A stretch of 6,874 nucleotides of DNA, taken from Candidatus Omnitrophota bacterium (GTDB lineage: Bacteria; Omnitrophota; Gorgyraeia; Gygaellales; Profunditerraquicolaceae). The stretch spans positions 1 through 6,874 of the forward strand of contig CAIVOB010000026.1 of the NCBI GenBank assembly GCA_903907475.1, read 5' to 3'. Positions within the stretch are counted from its first letter, which is position 1. Each line of letters opens with the position of its first letter. Below are positions 1 to 5,686 of this stretch, piece by piece. Both the position numbers and the translations under genes were made by a program. The notes below the pieces were generated by a model that searched no databases, was not told the DNA's origin, and saw only the letters and a list, made by a program, of their open reading frames with translations.

Positions 1-19
1 AAAAACAAATTAGCTGCAT
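1..19 (-). CDS. Start of an unidentified gene, cut by the window edge
   Basis: An ATG at 19-17 on the minus strand opens a frame reading M-Q-L-I-C-F before the window ends. The reason to believe it is the Shine-Dalgarno sequence AGAGGAG at 31-25, five bases before the ATG, which is better than that of most genes here. It lies 74 bp beyond the dedA stop codon in the same direction, and no hairpin terminator is visible between them. It could therefore be a third gene of the hppA-dedA unit or have its own promoter. The product cannot be identified from six residues. Confidence 0.55.
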
Positions 20-24
20 CAAAA

Positions 25-31
25 CTCCTCT
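25..31 (-). promoter_or_regulatory. Ribosome binding site for the edge gene
   Basis: The minus strand reads AGAGGAG, then TTTTG, then ATG. This purine-rich match to the 16S rRNA tail sits at near-ideal spacing and is the main evidence that a gene starts at position 19. The 20-93 interval around it is very AT-rich. It has TATATT- and TATTAT-like stretches near 45-60, but no -35/-10 pair with good spacing that I would call a promoter. Confidence 0.55.
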
Positions 32-93
32 TTAGCTTAAATTAATTTGAATAATATATTCCAAAGTTTAATCAATATAAATATCACTTGTCA

Positions 94-663
94 CTAACTA
101 CTTTTATAAAATCTTTTACTTAACTTATAAGCTAAGAATATCAAAACTCCCGCGCTACAAATTAAAAATGTCGGTTTGGTATATCTTACTATGCTTGCGC
201 CAAATAACGCTAATAAGGCGATCCGAGGAATAACTCCGACTAAAGTACAAACCATAAAAGGTATTAGAGGGATCTTCGTAATGCCGGCAGCAATCGAAAA
301 AACCTTAAAGGGCACAATCGGTAGCAACCTTCCGATTAAAACACTGTAAACCCCGTATTTTTTAACAAACCTCTCTGCTTTTTCAATATGGTGCGGTTTG
401 ATTAAAATAAACTTACCGTATTTTAATATCACCGGCATTGCCGCATAACGGCCTAAAGCATAACCAACCGTTGCTCCAGCGGTTGCACCCAAAGCGCCAA
501 ATAATAACAATGACCAAAACGAGATCCCCACTGAGCCAGCGCCGATAATGATGACCTCTGAAGGAATCGGGACAACGCTAGACTCTAAAAACATCCCCAC
601 AAAAACCCCGATATCCCCCAGCTGACTGATCAAATTTACCACATGATCCGCGCCATAAGTCAT
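94..663 (-). CDS. DedA/VTT-domain (SNARE-associated) integral membrane protein
   Basis: The 189-residue protein is of typical length for the DedA (VTT domain) superfamily. Visible family marks are the re-entrant-loop motif E27-S-S-x-V-P32-x-P34-S-E36, the G67-Y-x-x-G71-R72 element, and the second re-entrant segment G111-R112-L-L-P115-x-x-P118-F-K-V-F-x-I-A-A-G127, with R147 following. The 'PxxPFKVFxIAAG' wording is closer to YqaA-type members than to E. coli DedA/YghB. Hydrophobic segments lie at about 17-45, 48-72, 103-125, 131-157 and 162-180, and the tail is basic. Family members are implicated in flipping of lipids such as undecaprenyl phosphate and in maintaining membrane potential; the substrate here is unknown. 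The gene starts 4 bp after the hppA stop codon with only a distant AGGA upstream, so it probably depends on translation of hppA. Confidence 0.88.
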   Translation of the reverse strand: MTYGADHVVNLISQLGDIGVFVGMFLESSVVPIPSEVIIIGAGSVGISFWSLLLFGALGATAGATVGYALGRYAAMPVILKYGKFILIKPHHIEKAERFVKKYGVYSVLIGRLLPIVPFKVFSIAAGITKIPLIPFMVCTLVGVIPRIALLALFGASIVRYTKPTFLICSAGVLIFLAYKLSKRFYKSS

Positions 664-667
664 AAAA

Positions 668-3085
668 TTAATCGGTATCCTGAATCTTCATGCTCCCAAA
701 AGAACGTAAAATAAATACTAGCGATAAAATAAAAAATATCACTGCCAAAGTTAAACTCATCTTCTGACTTAATTCAATCGCAATCTCTACCGCTAATAAC
801 CCAAAAAGCGTCGTAAATTTAATCAGCGGATTAATTGCCACAGAGGAGGTATCCTTAAAAGGATCCCCAACCGTATCTCCCACAACCGTAGCAGCATGTA
901 AAGCCGTGCCTTTTTGATCTTTATAAGTAACCTCGACCAGCTTCTTAGCATTATCCCAAGCGCCACCGGCATTGGCCATAAAAATAGCCTGAAACAACCC
1001 GAAGATCGCGATAGAAATAAGATAACCAATAAAAAAGAACGGGTTAAAACAAGCAAAAGCAACCGTACTAAAAAGTATTGCCAGGAAAATATTAACCATC
1101 CCCTTCTGGGCGAATTTCGTGCAGATCTCCACGACTTTCTTACTATCAGCTAAAGAAGCCTTATGCTGACCTTCCAAATTGTTATCCAACTTAATATTAT
1201 CTTTAATAAAAGATACCGCATGATACGCCCCAACCGTCACCGCATGCATCGAAGCGCCGCTAAACCAATAAATTACTGCCCCTCCTGCAATTAAACCTAA
1301 GAAAAACGGCGGATAAAGTATGGAAATATTTTCAATATGCTGTGTTAAACCATTGGTGAGAATGGCAATAATGGAAAAAATCATCGTTGTTGCGCCGACG
1401 ACCGCGGTGCCGATCAATACCGGCTTAGATGTCGCCTTAAAGGTGTTGCCCGCTCCGTCATTAGACTCAAGATTATGTTTAGCTTTTTCAAAATCTGGAG
1501 TAAACCCGTATTCGGCTTTAATCTCATTTTTAATATTCGGTAAATGTTCAATCATGGAAAGCTCATAAATCGACTGCGCATTATCCGCCACCGGGCCGTA
1601 AGAATCCACCGCAATTGTCACCGGACCCATCCCTAAAAATCCGAAAGCCACCAGGCCAAAAGCAAAAATTGCCGGGCCGATCATGTAAGCTGCCATTCCG
1701 GCTGTACTGACCCAGTAAGCGATCCCCATTAAACCTAAGATCGTCATCCCCATCCAATAAGCACTGAAATTTCCAGTAGTCAAGCCCGCGAGAATATTAA
1801 GCGAAGCACCACCCTTTTTCGAAAATTGGTAAATATTCTGGACATAAGCTGATTCGGTAGAAGTAAAAACTTTAACCAGCTCGGGAATTAATGCTCCGGC
1901 AATCGTACCACAAGTAATGATTGTCGCTAACTTCCACCACAATGTACCATCCCCTAATCCCGGAATTAATAGGTAGGAAAAAATAAAAGTCATCAGAATC
2001 GATACCCCGGAAGTAATCCAAACCAGAGATGAAAGCGGAGCTTCAAAATTCATTTCTTGAGCATCTTTATAACGGCGAAAAGCAAAAAAACCGTTAATCC
2101 AGTAAGACAAGGCGCTCGCAATAATCATAATCAAACGCATCGAAAAAATCCAAACCAAAAGCTGCACCTGAAAAATCGGATCCTTTACTGCCACCAGGAT
2201 AAAAGTGATCAAAGCCACCCCGGTTACCCCATAAGTTTCAAAGCCATCCGCGGTTGGGCCAACGGAGTCTCCGGCATTATCTCCGGTGCAGTCCGCGATT
2301 ACTCCAGGATTACGCGCGTCATCTTCTTTGATATTAAAAGCGATTTTCATCAGATCTGAACCAATATCCGCAATCTTAGTAAAAATACCACCAGCAATCC
2401 TTAAAACCGAAGCACCCAGCGATTCTCCGATCGCAAAACCGATAAAACACGGGCCCGCATAACGCACATCAATAAAAAGCAATATACAAAGCATGATAAA
2501 TAACTCAATACTTACCAAAAGCATTCCAATACTCATCCCGGCTTTTAAAGGAATAGCATAAACCGGATAAGGTTTGCCTTCCAGGCTAGCAAAAGCGCAA
2601 CCAGAGTTAGCCATAGTATTAATCCGCATCCCAAACCAAGCCACAAAATAACTACCGGTGATCCCTAGTAAACTCGCAGCCAGAATAATAATCACTTTCA
2701 CCGCGTCGAAATGGCGTAACCAACCAAAATAGCAGATAATAAAAATCCCGATAATCGATTCCAAAATTAAGATAAACTTACCCTGCTCGATCAGGTAAGT
2801 CTTGCAGGTTTCATAAATAATTTCAGAAACCTCACGCATTGAAGCATGAACTCTGATTTTTTTAATCTGCATAAACTGGATAAAACCGAAAATAAAACCG
2901 AAAACACAGATCAGCATTCCCCAGGTAAGAAGCGCATGCCCATTAAAAGTGAAAAAATTTACCGAAGAAAGTTGTGGGATAATTAAATCTGATTCCCCGG
3001 CCCAGGCTAATTTCGCGCTCCCAAAACCCAACGCTAAACAAGCAATCAGTAGAATATTCTTAATTTTGTTGCCAATACCTTTCAT
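668..3085 (-). CDS. hppA: Membrane-bound ion-pumping pyrophosphatase (divergent, K+-independent type)
   Basis: This 805-residue protein hydrolyses cytoplasmic PPi and couples it to ion export across the inner membrane. The catalytic set is complete: K237-x-x-D240-x-x-x-D244, E254-D-D-x-R-N-P, D265-x-x-x-D269-x-x-x-D273, D501-N502, G546-N547-T, D711-N-A-K714-K715, and D737-x-x-x-D741-x-x-K744-D745. Lysine 550 in G-N-T-F-K550-A-x-S553 occupies the position that makes canonical enzymes potassium-independent (alanine in K+-dependent ones). Wording such as DCTGDNAGDSVGPTADGFETYG differs from both textbook subfamilies. It suggests the divergent, Na+-regulated H+-PPases described from Chlorobium limicola and Cellulomonas fimi; that placement is inference from memory of the family. 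Residues 8-30 form a signal-peptide-like segment ending AWA-G, ahead of the helix at 51-72 that matches canonical TM1. The spacing D501-N547 is about 19 residues longer than usual. The start is fixed by a near-perfect Shine-Dalgarno sequence. Confidence 0.95.
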   Translation of the reverse strand: MKGIGNKIKNILLIACLALGFGSAKLAWAGESDLIIPQLSSVNFFTFNGHALLTWGMLICVFGFIFGFIQFMQIKKIRVHASMREVSEIIYETCKTYLIEQGKFILILESIIGIFIICYFGWLRHFDAVKVIIILAASLLGITGSYFVAWFGMRINTMANSGCAFASLEGKPYPVYAIPLKAGMSIGMLLVSIELFIMLCILLFIDVRYAGPCFIGFAIGESLGASVLRIAGGIFTKIADIGSDLMKIAFNIKEDDARNPGVIADCTGDNAGDSVGPTADGFETYGVTGVALITFILVAVKDPIFQVQLLVWIFSMRLIMIIASALSYWINGFFAFRRYKDAQEMNFEAPLSSLVWITSGVSILMTFIFSYLLIPGLGDGTLWWKLATIITCGTIAGALIPELVKVFTSTESAYVQNIYQFSKKGGASLNILAGLTTGNFSAYWMGMTILGLMGIAYWVSTAGMAAYMIGPAIFAFGLVAFGFLGMGPVTIAVDSYGPVADNAQSIYELSMIEHLPNIKNEIKAEYGFTPDFEKAKHNLESNDGAGNTFKATSKPVLIGTAVVGATTMIFSIIAILTNGLTQHIENISILYPPFFLGLIAGGAVIYWFSGASMHAVTVGAYHAVSFIKDNIKLDNNLEGQHKASLADSKKVVEICTKFAQKGMVNIFLAILFSTVAFACFNPFFFIGYLISIAIFGLFQAIFMANAGGAWDNAKKLVEVTYKDQKGTALHAATVVGDTVGDPFKDTSSVAINPLIKFTTLFGLLAVEIAIELSQKMSLTLAVIFFILSLVFILRSFGSMKIQDTD

Positions 3086-3088
3086 GAC

Positions 3089-3096
3089 TCCTCCTT
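3089..3096 (-). promoter_or_regulatory. Strong Shine-Dalgarno sequence of hppA
   Basis: The minus strand reads AAGGAGGA, then GTC, then ATG. It is an almost complete anti-16S match, and it decides the hppA start at 3085. It is the strongest ribosome binding site in the window, which suggests high translation of the pump. Confidence 0.85.
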
Positions 3097-3109
3097 GATA
3101 TGATTTTCT

Positions 3110-3134
3110 AGGTATAATTTCAAAAATTACACCT
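3110..3134 (-). promoter_or_regulatory. 25-bp dyad overlapping the hppA-proximal promoter (operator or leader hairpin)
   Basis: The plus strand reads AGGTATAATTT, then CAA, then AAATTACACCT. These are 11-bp arms with a single mismatch around a 3-bp centre. In minus-strand RNA the mismatch is a G-U pair, so the same bases could fold as an 11-pair hairpin. The right half contains the -10 box of the candidate promoter at 3126-3154, and the rest covers its expected start site. That is the usual place for a repressor operator. No U-run follows it, so it is not a terminator. No regulator gene is in the window to pair it with. Confidence 0.45.
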
Positions 3135-3154
3135 GACTGCTAAGATTAATTCAA
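3126..3154 (-). promoter_or_regulatory. Candidate sigma-70 promoter close to hppA (P2)
   Basis: The minus strand has TTGAAT (3154-3149), a 17-bp spacer and TGTAAT (3131-3126). That is 4/6 and 5/6 matches to the consensus hexamers at ideal spacing. Transcription would start near 3119 and give a leader of about 34 bases that includes the strong Shine-Dalgarno site. In AT-rich intergenic DNA such matches can arise by chance. Position just before hppA and downstream of the hairpin at 3183-3216 raises its credibility. Confidence 0.45.
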
Positions 3155-3182
3155 ACTCTCAATCCCCAAATCCCCTATTAAC

Positions 3183-3216
3183 TTTAAAACCTCTACCCAT
3201 TATAAAGTAGAGGCTT
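3183..3216 (-). terminator. Hairpin terminator after emrB, or attenuator in the hppA leader
   Basis: On the minus strand CCTCTAC and GTAGAGG form a perfect 7-bp stem around a 10-base loop, extendable to 10 pairs through one G-U and two A-U pairs. TTTTAAAG follows directly. This resembles a rho-independent terminator of moderate strength, since the U-run is short. It lies about 70 bp beyond the emrB stop codon, the natural place to end the export operon. It works only in the minus direction, because no T-run flanks the stem on the plus strand. The loop contains TATAAT, a perfect -10 box, but no good -35 sits at the right distance. Confidence 0.6.
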
Positions 3217-3241
3217 CAGAGTTAAGGTTAATTTTCTAAGA

Positions 3242-3270
3242 ATAATAACGCAAAACAATTACCTTGTCAA
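3242..3270 (-). promoter_or_regulatory. Near-consensus sigma-70 promoter just after emrB (P1)
   Basis: The minus strand shows TTGACA (3270-3265, 6/6), a 17-bp spacer and TATTAT (3247-3242, 5/6). This is the best promoter match in the window. It lies 12 bp beyond the emrB stop codon and faces hppA. Transcription would start around 3235. The transcript would meet the hairpin at 3216-3183 almost at once, giving either an RNA of about 50 bases or, with read-through, an hppA leader of about 150 bases. Confidence 0.6.
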
Positions 3271-3282
3271 GCAGAAACAAAC

Positions 3283-4818
3283 CTAATGCACCGCGATTGT
3301 TTGCTCGAAGTGCTTTGGCTTTTTAAGTAAAAATACTATTGGAATAACGCAAATCATAAGTAATGTAGAAAAATAAAAGGCATCGGTAAAAGAAAACAGG
3401 GCCGCTTGTTTCGCCATTTGCTGATAAATAACTCCATTGGCCGCCGAAACGCTCACCGCGCCGGTTTTATAGCTCAACATCTCCGCGGCTTTACTTAACC
3501 CCAGTTGATAATGCTGATCAAAAGGATTAAGCTGCTCGGAAAGCCGAAACTGATGAAACTGCGCTCTGCGGGCAAGCAAAGTCGTCATAATCGCGATCCC
3601 AAAACTTCCGGAGATATTTCTTATAATCGCGAAGATACTCGTGGCATTCCCCATCTCTTCTTTCTTTATCGTGCTAAATGCTAAACTTGTCAAAGGAACA
3701 AATACCATCCCCATCCCGAACCCCATAATAATCCTAGAAAATGCCACCGTATTAAAATCAATCGCAGCATTAAAATGAGACATCGCAAAGATAGAATAAG
3801 TCGTAATAAGCAGGCCACTGGCTAAAACGGCTTTGGGATTAAATTTCTGAATAAGCTTCCCAGAAAGAGGCATGGAGATTAAAGTAGCTAATCCGCCTGG
3901 AGCAAGCACCATTCCGGAAAGAAAAGCATTATAACCTAAGAGCTGTTGCACAAAAAGCGGTAAGAGCAAAATACTGCCAAAAAGCACAAAAAATGTCACG
4001 CCTTGAATCAGATTAGCACTGGCAAAAGAAATATTTTTAAGTTGACGTAAGTCTAAAATCGGATCCCGGCGTTTAAGTTCCCAAAAAATAAATGTCACCA
4101 GGCAAACTAAAGCTGCGATTGCCAAATACACAATCAGCGAGGAAGAAAACCAATCTTCACGTTGGCCTTTATCAAGCACTACCTGCAGGCAACCAATCCC
4201 GACCACGATTAAACCTAATCCGATATAATCAATTTTTTCTTTAATCCGCTTAAGATAAGGAGGGTCTTGAATAAATAACATCACCATTAATACCGAAATA
4301 ATGCCAATCGGGATATTAATATAAAAAATCCAGTTCCACGACCAGTTATCCGTAATCCAGCCACCTAAGACCGGCCCGACAATCGGGCCAAACATCACCC
4401 CTACTCCGAAGATTGCCATCGCCATTCCATATTCCTTAGGAGGAAATGCCTCAAGCAAGATCGTTTGTGAAATTGGCTGCAGCGCTCCTCCTCCAATCCC
4501 CTGAATAATTCTGAAAAAAACTAGAGCCGAGATCGTCCGGGCGCTTCCGCACAAAAACGAACTTATTGTAAAAAGGATTATAGAAAAAAGAAGATAACGC
4601 TTCCTGCCAAAGATCCGGCTCAACCATCCGGTTAAGGGAATAATTATGGCATTAGAAACTAAATATGCCGTAATCGTCCAGGTCGCTTCGTCAATCCCCG
4701 CTGAGAGTGAACCACGAATGTGATCCAGGGAGACATTAACCACTGAGGTATCAATTACTTCCAATAGCGTCGGCAAGACTACCGCTAAAGCGATAATCCA
4801 TTTACTGGATTTATTCAT
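3283..4818 (-). CDS. emrB: EmrB-type drug/proton antiporter (MFS, DHA2 family)
   Basis: The 511-residue inner-membrane protein has the 14-helix layout and length of the DHA2 (EmrB/QacA) family, which exports toxic compounds in exchange for protons. Visible marks are the TM1 motif L19-E-V-I-D23-T-S-V-V-N-V-S-L, motif A at G64-W-L-S-R68-I-F-G71-R72-K73, motif B around R103-I-I-Q-G107, and the antiporter motif C at G144-P-I-V-G148-P-V-L-G152-G. The WSWNWIFYINIPIG stretch (159-172) follows. The loop at about 418-475 before the last helix, rich in Q and A/S, is the large periplasmic loop usual in EmrB. Its ATG overlaps the emrA stop codon by 8 bp and it has no good Shine-Dalgarno sequence of its own, so it is probably translated by coupling. 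Substrate is unknown: the family covers uncouplers, dyes, antibiotics, bile salts and siderophores. Confidence 0.93.
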   Translation of the reverse strand: MNKSSKWIIALAVVLPTLLEVIDTSVVNVSLDHIRGSLSAGIDEATWTITAYLVSNAIIIPLTGWLSRIFGRKRYLLFSIILFTISSFLCGSARTISALVFFRIIQGIGGGALQPISQTILLEAFPPKEYGMAMAIFGVGVMFGPIVGPVLGGWITDNWSWNWIFYINIPIGIISVLMVMLFIQDPPYLKRIKEKIDYIGLGLIVVGIGCLQVVLDKGQREDWFSSSLIVYLAIAALVCLVTFIFWELKRRDPILDLRQLKNISFASANLIQGVTFFVLFGSILLLPLFVQQLLGYNAFLSGMVLAPGGLATLISMPLSGKLIQKFNPKAVLASGLLITTYSIFAMSHFNAAIDFNTVAFSRIIMGFGMGMVFVPLTSLAFSTIKKEEMGNATSIFAIIRNISGSFGIAIMTTLLARRAQFHQFRLSEQLNPFDQHYQLGLSKAAEMLSYKTGAVSVSAANGVIYQQMAKQAALFSFTDAFYFSTLLMICVIPIVFLLKKPKHFEQTIAVH

Positions 4819-5686
4819 TCTTGGTTATAATGGTCGGAACGCAAGACATTCCTAAACGCAACATATGGTCTTCGTCGGTATTTTTATCAAAAACAATCTT
4901 TACCGGAATTCTCTGCACGACCTTAACATAATTACCCAACGCGTTTTCCGCGGGAAAAAGCGAAAACGCCGCGCCCGTGCCAGCCATAATACTATCAACT
5001 CTTCCGGTAAAAACTTTACCCGGGTAAGTATCTACTTTAACTAACACCCGCTGGCCTTTTTTAACATTTTTTAACTGCGTTTCCTTAAAATTAGCCGTCA
5101 ACCAGATATCTTTAATCCCGATAATCGCCATCAATGGTTGATCCGCTTTTATCTGATTACCGATTTCCACGGATTTTTTAGTCACATATCCATCAACCGA
5201 AGAATAAATTTTAGTATAACGCAAGTTCTGCCAGCTAATATTAAGCTGTTGTTGCGCGGCGTTTACTTGAGCTTTCGCCAAATTATAAGCGGTGAGCACA
5301 AACTCGTATTTCTCTTTTGGGAGAACTTTCTCACTAAAAAGCGACTCCGCGCGATCACGATCGCGCAACGCTTGCTCAAGCGTCGCCTGGCGCACTTCTA
5401 AATTCGCTTTGCTTTCTTTTACTTTTAAAATATAATCTAAGGGGTCAATCTCTACCAAAAACTCCCCTTTTTTTACCAACTGATTATCTTCGACATTAAT
5501 CTTTGACACTGTCCCGGAAACTTTAGCTGCGACAGCATGAATTCTCCCTTCAATATAAGCATCATCAGTAGTCTCATGGCTGACATTATTAACCATATAA
5601 ATTCCCAAAACAATCAAACCCACGACTACCAGGGAGGCTAAAATTTTTATCATCTTTTGTTTTTTAGGATCTTTTAGATCGGCCAT
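4811..5686 (-). CDS. emrA: EmrA/HlyD-type periplasmic adaptor (membrane fusion protein)
   Basis: The adaptor joins EmrB to the outer-membrane channel. It has a short cytoplasmic N-terminus, one transmembrane anchor (about 12-33), the T-x-D-D-A-Y-I-E-G motif (about 40-47), and a first lipoyl half with V-S-G-x-V and N-Q-x-V-K-K-G-E. An alpha-hairpin (about 84-156), a second lipoyl half with S-x-V-D-G-Y-V, and a beta-barrel with the EmrA-like stretch GTGAAFSLFPAENALGNYVK (about 236-255) follow. I place the start at 5686 (291 residues) because GGAG at 5697-5694 lies seven bases before that ATG. The upstream ATG at 5707 (298 residues) has no such site. E. coli EmrA is about 390 residues, so the hairpin here is clearly shorter. 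The gene overlaps the channel gene by 23 bp and emrB by 8 bp. Confidence 0.92.
   Translation of the reverse strand: MADLKDPKKQKMIKILASLVVVGLIVLGIYMVNNVSHETTDDAYIEGRIHAVAAKVSGTVSKINVEDNQLVKKGEFLVEIDPLDYILKVKESKANLEVRQATLEQALRDRDRAESLFSEKVLPKEKYEFVLTAYNLAKAQVNAAQQQLNISWQNLRYTKIYSSVDGYVTKKSVEIGNQIKADQPLMAIIGIKDIWLTANFKETQLKNVKKGQRVLVKVDTYPGKVFTGRVDSIMAGTGAAFSLFPAENALGNYVKVVQRIPVKIVFDKNTDEDHMLRLGMSCVPTIITKNE

Noticed and set aside
914..2359. Open frames on the plus strand opposite hppA (for example 914-1153, 1320-1568, 2057-2359) and 823-1062 on the minus strand
   Set aside because: They are antisense or out-of-frame shadows of a clearly conserved gene. Their translations are low-complexity and show no domain or ribosome binding site.
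668..3085. Assignment as a Na+-transporting pyrophosphatase
   Set aside because: Na+-PPases are K+-dependent and carry alanine where this protein has K550. The surrounding motifs also fit the divergent H+-PPase group better.
3156..3181. G-rich doublet GGGGATTTGGGG in the hppA leader as a quadruplex or riboswitch
   Set aside because: Only two or three G-tracts are present, too few for a standard four-tract quadruplex, and no known riboswitch consensus can be recognised.
5349..5366. Perfect inverted repeat GCGCGATC-AC-GATCGCGC inside emrA
   Set aside because: It encodes R-D-R-D-R-A in the alpha-hairpin and is explained by that repeated residue pattern. No U-run follows, and it is mid-gene.
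5138..5401. Plus-strand open frame of 87 codons opposite emrA
   Set aside because: It overlaps conserved EmrA coding sequence, has no recognisable product and no supporting start signals.
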